Made by a program: the position numbers and the translations under genes
Notes under the pieces: generated by a model
Told to the model about the DNA's origin: nothing
The model's database searches: none
The model's input: the letters and a program-made list of their open reading frames with translations, nothing else
Source: an uncultured Bacilli bacterium
Lineage (GTDB): Bacteria > Bacillota_I > Bacilli_A > RF39 > UBA660
Assembly: GCA_944331715.1 (NCBI GenBank)
Contig: CALVIP010000004.1
Location: 1 to 61,198, forward strand
DNA: 61,198 nucleotides
Direction of reading: 5' to 3'
Part shown: positions 1-8,122 of the stretch, piece by piece
Layout of the letters: every line of letters begins with the position of its first letter
Numbering within the stretch: position 1 is the stretch's first letter

Positions 1-68
1 TCTATATATGAAAATTTAGTACAATCAATTTATACCAAATTTTTCTTCATAAAATTTAGTATAAATTG

Positions 69-404
69 CTAAACATTGTACCACAAATGCACTCTTGCTT
101 CGTTTTTTATATCTAATTTTATATTTAAATCACTTAATAAATCTTCTATATATTTAATAACTATGTCTTCTTTTTCATAAGAGGTATCTTCATCATAATA
201 GACAATATCATAATCATTTATATTTTCATCTATCCTAAACCCGTGAAGATAGTTAAAGACAGTTTGGTTAATACATCCTGCTCCTACATAATAGTTTTTT
301 AAATTAGCCTTTTCTAATCGTCTTAATACTTCTTTTAAAGTTTCATTTTTAAATAGTATTTCTTCTAAGTCTTTTAACTGTTCATTTAAGTTTTTACTTT
401 CCAT
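69..404 (-). CDS. NTP_transf_6-like nucleotidyltransferase, C-terminally truncated (probable pseudogene)
   Basis: The 111-residue product resembles the N-terminal half of the NTP_transf_6 (DUF925) family of putative nucleotidyltransferases: a YYVGAGCINQTVFNYLHGF segment near residues 38-56, a DYDIVYYD acidic motif near 64-71, and NEARVHLWY near the end. Family members usually run to about 190 residues. Here the frame stops right after HLWYNV. In another frame just downstream (about positions 18-48) the sequence reads YEEKFGI, which is how the family normally continues, and that frame also stops soon. The gene therefore looks frameshifted and decaying. The start is supported by an AAGGAG site. 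The family assignment is from motif recognition only. Confidence 0.65.
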   Translation of the reverse strand: MESKNLNEQLKDLEEILFKNETLKEVLRRLEKANLKNYYVGAGCINQTVFNYLHGFRIDENINDYDIVYYDEDTSYEKEDIVIKYIEDLLSDLNIKLDIKNEARVHLWYNV

Positions 405-412
405 AGTACTCC

Positions 413-1639
413 TTAATGTCTTATTTTATGAATTAATTTAATTAAATAATAGATAGGAGATGTCTTTATTTCAAATTCACCTATTAACTCTTCTATATAA
501 CCATTAAAACCTGTTTTAAACTCATAGATACCATAATCTTTATCATTTTTATCATCAAAAGTATTAGGTATTCCATAGAAATTATATCTATCATAACCAT
601 TATCAATAGCATATTTAATCATTTCCCACTGGATTAAGTACTGTGAATTATAAGATAAGAATTCTTCATAATTACCACTAGATAGATATACTACTTCTCT
701 TTTAGTCATTATAAACATAGAACCTGATAGAGTGATAACATCTCCATACTTTTCTTTTTCTTCTTTCGCTAGTTCTATTTTCTTATTTAGACCATTAATA
801 GTCTCATCTAAAGCTTTTCTTTTACCATCATTATTTTTATTATCACTAAGTTTATTTTTCTTAGCAATATTACTTTCTAATTCATTTTCTAACATTTTAA
901 TATATTTAGATAAATCTAGTTTAGTTACTAAATACTTTATTTCATTTTTCTTACTAAACAAGTCATACATATTTTTATAATAGTTAATATTTCTAATATC
1001 AAATCCTTTTCTTGAACCAGTACTTTGCATTATTTTATAAAATTCATCTAAATTATCTTTTGTTAGTTCTACTATCTCTACTCCGTTTTTAATATTTTTT
1101 CTAATTAAGTTTCTAGTGTTAGGTTTCATATTTTTCATTATTTCATCTTCTGTTTTATCTTTTGTATCTAAAGCATACATAAAGGTTACTTGTTCTCTAT
1201 CATCATAAGGAACACTAGTAAATCCTGTATTTAAAATAGTATTTACAATGTTTGTATTATCATAACCATCTTTAATTATTTCTCCTTTACCATTACGTTC
1301 TTTGTAAGGTACATAAGGGTCAATTCTTAGAACATAACCATTATGTTTTTTGACGAAATCTGTTAGTAGTTTTAAAAATGTTGTTAGTATCTTTTCATCA
1401 GTATAATCTACTAAAGGTCCTCGTGGAGCGTAAAATTCATATTTATTAAAATGTCTTTTCTTACCTACTAGAAGAGTCGCTCCAACTAGTTTATCATTAT
1501 CATATAATCCTAAATAATAAGGAGTCCAACCATTAAGTTTTCTTAGTTTACCTATTTCTTCTGTTTGCATAAAAGTCCTATTAGGACTCTTCTTAGCATA
1601 ATTTTCAAACGTCTTAACATCTATTTCTTTTAATGTCAT
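413..1639 (-). CDS. FemAB/MurM-type aminoacyltransferase (peptidoglycan interpeptide bridge)
   Basis: This 408-residue protein belongs to the FemABX family, which moves amino acids from aminoacyl-tRNA onto the lipid II stem peptide at the inner face of the membrane. Visible family features are the early FMQTEEIGKLRK segment, the core APRGPLVDY near residues 71-79, LRIDPYVPY near 104-112, a charged coiled-coil insertion at about 242-298 (the arm typical of Fem ligases), and the C-terminal YEFKTGFNGYIEELIGEFE signature. The start sits 7 bases after an AGGAGG site that lies inside the last codons of the flippase gene upstream, so the two genes are translationally close. The amino acid added cannot be told from sequence. 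Confidence 0.88.
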   Translation of the reverse strand: MTLKEIDVKTFENYAKKSPNRTFMQTEEIGKLRKLNGWTPYYLGLYDNDKLVGATLLVGKKRHFNKYEFYAPRGPLVDYTDEKILTTFLKLLTDFVKKHNGYVLRIDPYVPYKERNGKGEIIKDGYDNTNIVNTILNTGFTSVPYDDREQVTFMYALDTKDKTEDEIMKNMKPNTRNLIRKNIKNGVEIVELTKDNLDEFYKIMQSTGSRKGFDIRNINYYKNMYDLFSKKNEIKYLVTKLDLSKYIKMLENELESNIAKKNKLSDNKNNDGKRKALDETINGLNKKIELAKEEKEKYGDVITLSGSMFIMTKREVVYLSSGNYEEFLSYNSQYLIQWEMIKYAIDNGYDRYNFYGIPNTFDDKNDKDYGIYEFKTGFNGYIEELIGEFEIKTSPIYYLIKLIHKIRH

Positions 1640-1640
1640 T

Positions 1641-3311
1641 TTATTTCCTCCTAAACTTACTAGTTATCTTATTTATTAGTTTACTCCCAAATACTTCTTC
1701 TATTAAATTAAATTTGTGTGCAACAAAGAAATATACTAATACACCAATAAGAGCATAAATAGCGATAATTGGAATGTTTAATAATCTTACTGATGATGAA
1801 ATTGGTATTACTAGTTTTACAAGTGATAAAACAATAAGCATAGCGATATCTGCTAGAAGTATTTTACCTAAAAGTTTAACTGTTGGCATATAACTTACAC
1901 CACATTTTCTTTTTAGGAAGATTAGACATAGAATAATTCCTACGGCATAACCTAGTATAGTTGCAGTTATTGAACCATAAACAGGGACAAAACCTAAGTT
2001 ATGGAAAAGATTAATTAGTGGAACATTTAATACTAATTTTATTAATACTCCTACTACTAGAGAAATTAAAACTTCTTTATAGTATTTTAAAACTTGTACT
2101 ATTGATACTAAAGCTGTATAAGTTGATATTGTTAAAGCGACAAAGACAAAGTATTTAATTATAACAGCTCCATATTCACTATTATTACCATAGAATACTT
2201 CCCAGACAGGTTCACTTAAGAAAGATAGTCCTAAAGTCATAGGAACTGATATGAATAGTAATACTTGTAGAGTTTGATTTATTTTATGATGAATATCTTT
2301 TTTATCTTTTTTTACTGAAGCTGATGTAAGGTTTGGTATTAAACTTACAATGATACCTGTTGAGATAGATACAATAATCATATTGATTTTATTACCCCAA
2401 GTAGAGATTACACTCATAATGTTTTCAGCTTGGGCAGTTGTATAACCAATATCATTTACCATTGTTTTAACAATAGTTGTCATATCAATAAAGTCATAAC
2501 ATGATTTAAAGACATCTATCATAATGAAAGGTAAGGCATACCAGAATATTTTTATTAATATTTCTTTAGTTCTAATTACCGGCTCATCGACATCAAGAGC
2601 TTTTTCATGTAGTTGTTTTTTATTTTTTTTAACTTTATCTAATAGATAGAAATAAGCGAATATCGCTCCTGCTGTCGCACCAAATACGGCAACTCCTACT
2701 CCTGTTTGTAAAGATAAGTTAAAGACATTAATAGCGAAGAAACTACCTGCTACTATAATAATTACTCTTACTAATTGTTCTAATACTTGACTAATAGATG
2801 GAGGGGTTATAAATTTATGTCCTTCTAAATAACCTCTATAAATACTAAGTGTTGGTACAATAAGTATAGCAGTGGCAATTACTCTTACTACCATTGTTAC
2901 ATCTTCTAGTGTATTACCACCTTCTAAGTCTCCAAGAATCGCTTTGGCAATATCAGGAGCGAAGATAAAGAGAATTATAAAGATAGTAATTCCCATAATA
3001 ATGGCAAGTCGTCTACCTAGTTTAAAAGCTTTCTCTTTAGCATTATAATAACCTAATGTCTGATACTCACTAATTATTTTACTAATAGCATTAGGAATAC
3101 CTGCACAGGATAAAGATTGAAATAAGTTATAGATTGTATAGGCATAACCATATAAGGCTCCTCCCTGTCCTCCAATAATTGCATAAAATGGTATTACATA
3201 AAGCATACCTAGTATTTTACTACCTACTATACCTAATGTAGCAATAAAGGCTCCATTTAGAAAGGAATTTTGTTTTAATTCTTTATTTTTCTTTGTCTTT
3301 GTTTTTGCCAT
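1641..3311 (-). CDS. murJ: MurJ/YtgP-type lipid II flippase (MOP superfamily)
   Basis: This 556-residue polytopic membrane protein has a basic N-terminus followed by about fourteen hydrophobic segments. It resembles the SpoVB/YtgP branch of the MOP exporters; YtgP acts as MurJ in Bacillus, flipping lipid II across the membrane. Recognisable parts are the NGAFIATLGIVGSKILGMLY start, GGALYGYAYTIYNLFQSLS, and the GIPNAISKIISEY loop near residues 75-87. The ATG follows a GGAGG site. It lies directly upstream of one FemAB ligase and divergent from another, which fits a job in peptidoglycan precursor handling. A sporulation-specific SpoVB role cannot be excluded. Confidence 0.8.
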   Translation of the reverse strand: MAKTKTKKNKELKQNSFLNGAFIATLGIVGSKILGMLYVIPFYAIIGGQGGALYGYAYTIYNLFQSLSCAGIPNAISKIISEYQTLGYYNAKEKAFKLGRRLAIIMGITIFIILFIFAPDIAKAILGDLEGGNTLEDVTMVVRVIATAILIVPTLSIYRGYLEGHKFITPPSISQVLEQLVRVIIIVAGSFFAINVFNLSLQTGVGVAVFGATAGAIFAYFYLLDKVKKNKKQLHEKALDVDEPVIRTKEILIKIFWYALPFIMIDVFKSCYDFIDMTTIVKTMVNDIGYTTAQAENIMSVISTWGNKINMIIVSISTGIIVSLIPNLTSASVKKDKKDIHHKINQTLQVLLFISVPMTLGLSFLSEPVWEVFYGNNSEYGAVIIKYFVFVALTISTYTALVSIVQVLKYYKEVLISLVVGVLIKLVLNVPLINLFHNLGFVPVYGSITATILGYAVGIILCLIFLKRKCGVSYMPTVKLLGKILLADIAMLIVLSLVKLVIPISSSVRLLNIPIIAIYALIGVLVYFFVAHKFNLIEEVFGSKLINKITSKFRRK

Positions 3312-3350
3312 GTTACATCCTCCAATTTCTTTAAATATAATACCATATTA

Positions 3351-3379
3351 TTGAAAAGTTTTAAAGTAACTTGTATAAT
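3351..3379 (+). promoter_or_regulatory. Sigma-A type promoter of the rightward FemAB gene
   Basis: TTGAAA (3351-3356), a 17-base spacer and TATAAT (3374-3379). It lies inside the longest possible ORF, which argues for the downstream ATG at 3402 as the true start. Confidence 0.8.
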
Positions 3380-3401
3380 TAAAGAAGATAGAGGTGATTT
3401 A

Positions 3402-4652
3402 ATGGAACTTAGAGAATTAACGAAAAAAGAGTTTGACCAGTTTGCTCTTAATCACCCTTTAGGTAGTTTTCAACAAACAAGTTCTTGGGGGAGATTTATG
3501 GAAGGTGATAAATTCCATGCTTATTATGTAGGGGGATTTATTAAAGAACATTTAGTAGGAGCGAGTTTACTTCTTTCTTATGAGAGAAAAAAAGATAAGG
3601 AGAGATTATTCTATGCCCCTCGTGGATTTTTAATAGATTATAAGAATGAAGAATCATTAAAAGAGTTCACAGAAGAAGTTAAGAAGTTTATTATTGAAAA
3701 ACATGGTGTCTTTTTAAAGATAGATCCTTATATTTTAGTAAGAGATAGAAATAGTGAAGGAAATATCATAGAAGGTGGAGTCTATAATGACTTTGTAGAG
3801 GTTAATCTTACTAATGCTAACTTTATTAAAGTTAATGATAGGATTCAACCTAAATGGCTTAGTAGAATTAATTTAAAAGAGAAGACTATAGATGATATCT
3901 TTAATAACTTTAGTCCTAAAGCAAGACAGACTGTTCGAAGAAATGAAAGACTAGGATTCAAAGTAAGAGACTTTGATTTTAAGGATATTGATAAATTTAT
4001 AGGTATTATAGATAATGAAAGTAAAAAATATCGTACTATCGTACCTACTAAAACTTTCTATCTAGACTTAAAACAGGCTTTTGATGGTAATATTAAGTTT
4101 ATGGAAGTTTATTTTAAGAGGGATGAAGTTACCAACAATATTGATAAGATGATTTCAGAGGTAATAAAAGAAAAAGAAGTTAGAATAAATAACTATCACA
4201 ACTCAAAGATGACTGCAGAATATTTTATTGATAAAGAACTTGAAGATGAAGAAGAGATTAAAAGATTAGAGAGTTTAAAAGAATATTTTTCTAAATGTAG
4301 CGATGATGTTAGTATGGGTATTTATATGTTTATAACCATTGGTAATGAAGTTGTGGCATTAAATGGTGGAATTGTGGATGAATATAATAAGTTAGATGCT
4401 TCTTATACACTTCATTATGAGATGATTAGGTATGCAATAGAGAATGGTTATAAGTATTATAATTTATATGAAATTGGAGATATTAATGATTCTAATAATA
4501 AATTAAAAAATTCTTATAACTATAAAAAGAACTTTGGGGGACAAGTTGTTGAATTAGTTGGAGAGTATGATTTAGTAATTAATCCTAAATATACCAATAT
4601 GGCAAGAAAATACTTTCCAGAGTATTTAGGAGTTAAAACTATATTTAAGTAA
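3402..4652 (+). CDS. Second FemAB/MurM-type aminoacyltransferase
   Basis: This 416-residue FemABX-family protein is paralogous to the ligase at 413-1639. It shares the QQTSSWGRFM start, YAPRGFLIDY near residue 74, LKIDPYI, a charged helical insertion around 235-300, and the YNYKKNFGGQVVELVGEYD C-terminal signature. I place the start at 3402 because GAGGTG lies six bases upstream and a good promoter lies between 3351 and 3379; a longer frame from 3351 would begin inside the promoter. It is transcribed away from the flippase gene. Two different Fem ligases beside one flippase suggest stepwise building of a multi-residue bridge (inference). Confidence 0.87.
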   Translation: MELRELTKKEFDQFALNHPLGSFQQTSSWGRFMEGDKFHAYYVGGFIKEHLVGASLLLSYERKKDKERLFYAPRGFLIDYKNEESLKEFTEEVKKFIIEKHGVFLKIDPYILVRDRNSEGNIIEGGVYNDFVEVNLTNANFIKVNDRIQPKWLSRINLKEKTIDDIFNNFSPKARQTVRRNERLGFKVRDFDFKDIDKFIGIIDNESKKYRTIVPTKTFYLDLKQAFDGNIKFMEVYFKRDEVTNNIDKMISEVIKEKEVRINNYHNSKMTAEYFIDKELEDEEEIKRLESLKEYFSKCSDDVSMGIYMFITIGNEVVALNGGIVDEYNKLDASYTLHYEMIRYAIENGYKYYNLYEIGDINDSNNKLKNSYNYKKNFGGQVVELVGEYDLVINPKYTNMARKYFPEYLGVKTIFK

Positions 4653-4667
4653 TTCATACCTGATACT

Positions 4668-4696
4668 TTGACATTAATATAAAATTATGATATTAT
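4668..4696 (+). promoter_or_regulatory. Strong sigma-A promoter for an unassigned transcript
   Basis: TTGACA (4668-4673), a 17-base spacer and TATTAT (4691-4696). It reads rightwards into about 150 bases with no convincing ORF that end in a strong terminator. Confidence 0.75.
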
Positions 4697-4702
4697 GTAT
4701 TT

Positions 4703-4850
4703 AGCAAAGAGATTTGCAATAAGAATAGATGCTTTCAAAAGTGATTTGGTTTGCATCTAATTCAAGAATTAGATGTCTTATTTATTGTTAAATAAGGGAG
4801 ATAATAATAGGAGGAAGAAAAATAACTTAGTATGTTATTTTTCTTTTGTA
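4703..4850 (+). ncRNA. Candidate small structured RNA, unknown family
   Basis: A near-consensus promoter ends at 4696 and a perfect 10-bp terminator hairpin lies at 4817-4843. The transcript would contain a GCAAA-GAGA-TTTGC hairpin (4704-4717). It also holds two mutually exclusive pairings: GATGC (4728-4732) with GCATC (4753-4757), or a 9-10 bp hairpin 4754-4775 that reuses the same GCATC. Unpaired GGGAGA and AGGAGG stretches lie near 4795-4815. The only ORF is a 20-codon frame from ATG at 4729 without a good ribosome site. I recognise no known RNA family. It could be a trans-acting RNA, an attenuated leader, or a small-peptide gene. Confidence 0.5.
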
Positions 4851-4856
4851 TTTTTT
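4817..4856 (+). terminator. Rho-independent terminator, probably bidirectional
   Basis: Perfect stem GAAAAATAAC / GTTATTTTTC (4817-4826 and 4834-4843) with a 7-base loop, followed by TTTTGTATTTTTT. It ends the rightward transcript and, on the other strand, lies just after the stop of the small gene at 4855-5025. Confidence 0.8.
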
Positions 4857-5025
4857 AATAATAAATTATCATAGCAGAAAAACAATATATCTGCTCTTCT
4901 CCACTAGGAAAAGAACTAACAGCATACTTAATATCTACAACTTCTCCATCTAAATCACCTAAAAACTCATTCATTGCTTTTTGTAAATCACTCTCATCTT
5001 CATAGTCGAATATTTTTACTTTCAT
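4855..5025 (-). CDS. Cse60-like small sporulation protein
   Basis: This 56-codon ORF encodes a small acidic protein beginning MKVKIFDYEDESDLQKAMNE and ending EEQIYCFSAMIIYY. The MKVKIFD start, the VVDIKYAVSSF middle and the EQIYCFSAMIIY end match the Cse60 family (Spore_Cse60, DUF2758). In Bacillus subtilis cse60 is a sporulation gene under sigma-E; its biochemical role is unknown. A weak AAAGG site lies about 10 bases upstream. It is monocistronic, between the leuS terminator and a bidirectional terminator. A sporulation-class protein agrees with spo0A elsewhere in the window. Assigned by motif memory; function uncertain. Confidence 0.7.
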   Translation of the reverse strand: MKVKIFDYEDESDLQKAMNEFLGDLDGEVVDIKYAVSSFPSGEEQIYCFSAMIIYY

Positions 5026-5060
5026 ATAGTCACAGCCTTTCTACTATATTTTAGAACACT

Positions 5061-5083
5061 TTATCCACAAAAATTGTGGAAAA
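5061..5083. repeat. Palindrome of two convergent DnaA-box-like sites
   Basis: TTATCCACA (5061-5069) faces TTTTCCACA on the other strand (5083-5075), forming TCCACAA-AAA-TTGTGGA. The same 7-base arms with a 3-base spacer recur at 55980-55996. It sits between the cse60-like gene and the leuS terminator. TTGTGG here is 16 bases upstream of a TATAGT that could be the -10 of the cse60-like gene. Function is not shown. Confidence 0.45.
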
Positions 5084-5114
5084 AAGCAAAGAGAAATAAC
5101 TTTTTCCTCTTTGC
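5081..5114 (-). terminator. leuS terminator
   Basis: On the minus strand, GCAAAGAG (5114-5107) pairs with CTCTTTGC (5093-5086) and is followed by TTTTTT. It lies directly after the leuS stop codon. Confidence 0.8.
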
Positions 5115-5124
5115 TTGTCTATAC

Positions 5125-7518
5125 CTATTTTACAACTATATTTACTATTTTACCTTTGATAACAATGATCTTAACTATTTCTTTACCTTCAGTGAATTTC
5201 TTTACATTTTCTTGGACTAAAGCTTTTTCTTTAACTACATCTTCACTATCATTAACATTTATTGTTATAGTAGCACGTACTTTACCATTTACTTGGACTG
5301 CTATTTTTTTCTCTTCTTCTATTAAGTACTTTTCTTCATATATTGGATAAGACTCATTATGAATAGAATATTTATTACCAATACTTTGCCATAATTCTTC
5401 TGCTATATGTGGTGCAAATGGTGCAAGTATAAGAAGTAATTTTTCTATATAATATCTAGGAATACCACTTTGTTCATACTTTGATAAAATGTTAGTGTAT
5501 TCCATTATTCTAGCCATAGATGTATTAAATTGAAATTTTTCTATGTCTTCTCTTATTGATTTTAAAGAATTATGTAATACTTTATCAATTTCAGTTATTC
5601 TTTCATCACTTTCTTTTATAGCATTAGTTAAACGTTCAATTTTATGATAAAACTTGTTAATAGAAATTATACCATCATCAGTCCAAGGACCACCATCTAT
5701 ATAGTTAAAGCCAAACATTAAATAGCCTCTTAATACATCTGCTCCATATTTTTCTACTAATGGATCAGGTGCTACTGTATTTCCTTTGGATTTAGACATT
5801 TTCTCACCATCTGGACCTAATATAGTACCTTGATGAACTAAAGATAAGAATGGTTCATCAAAGTTTAGATATCCCATATCTCTTAAAGCTTTAGTAAAGA
5901 ATCTTGCATATAGTAAGTGCATACAAGCATGTTCTATACCACCTACATATTTATCAACAGGTAGTATTTTATTTATTAAATCTTTATTAAATGGTTCCTT
6001 ATCATTATGAGCATCAGGATATCTTAAATAATACCAACTAGAGCATACAAAGGTATCTAGGGTATCTGCTTCTCTTTTAGCTTTCTTACCACATTTAGGA
6101 CATGTACAATTCATAAAAGAGTCACATTTTTTTAAAGGACTTTCCCCATCTGGAGTAAATTCTACATCCATTGGTAATTTTACTGGTAAATCTTTTTCTG
6201 GAACTGGTACTATTCCACAGTCTTCACAGTAAATAATAGGAATAGGAGCCCCCCAATATCTTTGACGAGATACTAACCAGTCTCTTAATTTATATGTTGT
6301 AGTTTTCTTTCCGAAGCCTTTCTCTTCTAGATAAGCATTCATTTTATTTAGAGCATCTTCTTTATTCAAACCATTTAAAAAGTCTGAATTAATGTGAAGT
6401 CCATCACCAACAAAAGCTTCTTTAGATAAGTCTCCTCCTTCTAAAACTGGTATTATCTCTAAATTAAATTTTTTAGCAAATTCATAATCTCTTTCATCAT
6501 GAGCTGGTACTGCCATAATTGCACCTGTTCCATATGTTGCTAAAACATAATCACTAATCCAAATAGGTATTTTTTTATTATTTACAGGATTAATAGCATA
6601 TGCCCCTGTAAAGACACCTGTCTTTTCTTTAGTAGTACTTGTTCTTTCAATATCACTTTGTTTACTAGCTTGTTCTTTATATTTATTAACTTCTTCTTTT
6701 TGAAGAGAAGTAGTTATTTTGTCAACTAATGGTAATTCAGGTGCTAAAACACAATAAGTTGCCCCAAATAAAGTGTCGCACCTAGTTGTAAATACTGTAA
6801 ACTTTTCATCAGTACCATCTACTTTAAAGTCAACATAAGCACCTACACTTTTACCTATCCAATTTCGTTGAAGATTTTTAGTTCTATCAGGCCAGTCTAA
6901 TTTATCTAAGTCATTTAATAGTTCTTCAGCATAATCAGTAATTTTAAAGAACCATTGACTCATATTTTTTCTAATAACTGTGCTACCACATCTTTCACAG
7001 TTTCCTGATATTACTTGTTCATTAGCTAAAACGGTATTACATGATGGACAGAAATTAACAGGAGCTTCTTTTTTATATGCAAGTCCTTTTTCATATAGTT
7101 TTAAAAACATCCACTGTGTCCATTTATAATAATCTTCTTTACAAGTTTTTATTTCATAATCCCAATCCCATGAGCCACCTATTCTACTTAGTTGTTTTTC
7201 CATAGTTTCAATATTTTTATCAGTACTTATAGCAGGATGTATCCCTGTTTTGATAGCATAGTTTTCGGCTGGCAATCCAAAAGCATCGAAGCCCATTGGA
7301 TGGAATACATTATAACCATCCATTTTTTTAAATCTTGCCCATGTATCGGTAACACCATAATTATACCAATGACCCATATGTAATTTAGCACCACTTGGAT
7401 AACTGAACATTTCTAAACAATATAGCTTTTCTTTTTTGCTTTCAGGATTAAACTTATAAAGTTTATCTTCTTTCCACTTTTTTTCCCATTTTTCTTCTAT
7501 TTCATTAAAATTAATCAT
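5125..7518 (-). CDS. leuS: Leucyl-tRNA synthetase
   Basis: LeuS charges tRNA-Leu with leucine in the cytosol. The 797-residue product has the class I HIGH motif as HMGH at residues 47-50 ([10 protein letters not shown]), zinc-type cysteine pairs CPSC and CERC around 158-178, an inserted editing (CP1) domain with [12 protein letters not shown], a second cysteine cluster (CEDCG, CPKCGKK), SSWYYLRY, and KMSKS at 573-577. Length is normal for bacteria. It overlaps the preceding small membrane gene by 8 bases, and both lie downstream of a leucine T-box, so expression should rise when uncharged tRNA-Leu accumulates. A terminator follows at 5081-5114. Confidence 0.98.
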   Translation of the reverse strand: MINFNEIEEKWEKKWKEDKLYKFNPESKKEKLYCLEMFSYPSGAKLHMGHWYNYGVTDTWARFKKMDGYNVFHPMGFDAFGLPAENYAIKTGIHPAISTDKNIETMEKQLSRIGGSWDWDYEIKTCKEDYYKWTQWMFLKLYEKGLAYKKEAPVNFCPSCNTVLANEQVISGNCERCGSTVIRKNMSQWFFKITDYAEELLNDLDKLDWPDRTKNLQRNWIGKSVGAYVDFKVDGTDEKFTVFTTRCDTLFGATYCVLAPELPLVDKITTSLQKEEVNKYKEQASKQSDIERTSTTKEKTGVFTGAYAINPVNNKKIPIWISDYVLATYGTGAIMAVPAHDERDYEFAKKFNLEIIPVLEGGDLSKEAFVGDGLHINSDFLNGLNKEDALNKMNAYLEEKGFGKKTTTYKLRDWLVSRQRYWGAPIPIIYCEDCGIVPVPEKDLPVKLPMDVEFTPDGESPLKKCDSFMNCTCPKCGKKAKREADTLDTFVCSSWYYLRYPDAHNDKEPFNKDLINKILPVDKYVGGIEHACMHLLYARFFTKALRDMGYLNFDEPFLSLVHQGTILGPDGEKMSKSKGNTVAPDPLVEKYGADVLRGYLMFGFNYIDGGPWTDDGIISINKFYHKIERLTNAIKESDERITEIDKVLHNSLKSIREDIEKFQFNTSMARIMEYTNILSKYEQSGIPRYYIEKLLLILAPFAPHIAEELWQSIGNKYSIHNESYPIYEEKYLIEEEKKIAVQVNGKVRATITINVNDSEDVVKEKALVQENVKKFTEGKEIVKIIVIKGKIVNIVVK

Positions 7519-7867
7519 TCTTACAACATCCTTTCTTCTTGTATATTCTTCCTACTATATCATAACTTACAATTATTAATAGCATTATTAAGACAAATCC
7601 TATCAATAACTGTAGATAAAAACTATCTAATAATGAGACTATTGTTACTACTAATGAAATATCAAAAGCACTAACGGCACTAATTATATTTAAGAGTCTC
7701 TTATAGTTTAGTTTATCTAAATCAAGGTTATATTTACCTATCAAGTAATTAACCTCAACTGGTTTCTTTCTTCTTTTATCTTTTTTAGATTTTCTTACTA
7801 AAAATAATTCATAGATTATAAAAACTAGTAAGAAAGTCATAATAAATAATATTAACTCATCTAACAT
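7511..7867 (-). CDS. Small conserved membrane protein co-transcribed with leuS
   Basis: The 118-residue product has an N-terminal hydrophobic segment (about residues 4-23), a basic stretch [11 protein letters not shown] near 26-36, and two further hydrophobic segments (about 62-84 and 86-106) before a lysine-rich tail KKKGCCKND. It probably has three membrane spans. I do not recognise the family. It starts after a TTAGGAGGAG site directly below the leucine T-box and overlaps leuS by 8 bases, so it is made together with leucyl-tRNA synthetase. That suggests a link to leucine supply, but nothing in the sequence proves it. Confidence 0.75.
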   Translation of the reverse strand: MLDELILFIMTFLLVFIIYELFLVRKSKKDKRRKKPVEVNYLIGKYNLDLDKLNYKRLLNIISAVSAFDISLVVTIVSLLDSFYLQLLIGFVLIMLLIIVSYDIVGRIYKKKGCCKND

Positions 7868-8088
7868 AATACTCCTCCTAACAAAAATAGATTCCTATTA
7901 ACAAGAACGAGTTAAACCCGTGGTACCATCTTGCTTCATAGAAATCTATGCACTTTAAAGTTATATCGGACTTATCCGTAAATGTTTAAGGTTATCAAGT
8001 TCAAAAAGTTATTTTATTTGTTTCCACCAACCACAAACTCTCTATTAAAATAGGTCTTTTTTACTACTACAACCACATTTAAAATCTA
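7868..8088 (-). promoter_or_regulatory. T-box riboswitch (leucine) upstream of the leuS operon
   Basis: The leader contains the T-box core AAGATGGTACCACGG (7932-7918 region), a stem I apical element GGTTGGTGGAAAC and an AGTA motif further upstream. A CTT triplet at 7999-7997, in GAACTTGATAACC, is a plausible leucine specifier codon. A long terminator hairpin (arms 7949-7929 and 7906-7887) ends in TTTTT at 7887-7883. The leader lies just upstream of the small membrane gene and leuS. Uncharged tRNA-Leu would be expected to stabilise the antiterminator. The specifier assignment is the least certain part. Confidence 0.88.
7882..7949 (-). terminator. T-box regulated attenuator hairpin
   Basis: The segment at 7949-7929 pairs with 7906-7887 with few mismatches; both arms carry ATAGATT/AATCTAT and CAAGA/TCTTG blocks. 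A U-run follows. The left arm precedes the T-box sequence that would form the competing antiterminator. Confidence 0.75.
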
Positions 8089-8093
8089 GTATT

Positions 8094-8122
8094 ATTATAC
8101 GAAATATTGTGAGGTATTGCAA
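8094..8122 (-). promoter_or_regulatory. Promoter of the T-box/leuS operon
   Basis: On the minus strand, TTGCAA (8122-8117), 17 bases, TATAAT (8099-8094). It abuts the stop codon of the preceding TPR gene. Confidence 0.65.

Noticed and set aside
732-980. Rightward ORF of 82 codons inside the first FemAB gene
   Set aside because: It lies fully antisense to a well supported gene, is hydrophobic and Ser/Leu-rich as expected from antisense of Lys/Glu-rich sequence, and lacks a ribosome site.
3351-3401. Longer start for the rightward FemAB gene
   Set aside because: The first 17 codons contain the -35 and -10 of the gene's own promoter, while a ribosome site supports the ATG at 3402.
5061-5083. 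Replication origin
   Set aside because: Only two facing DnaA-box-like sites and no dnaA, dnaN or AT-rich unwinding cluster with multiple boxes nearby.
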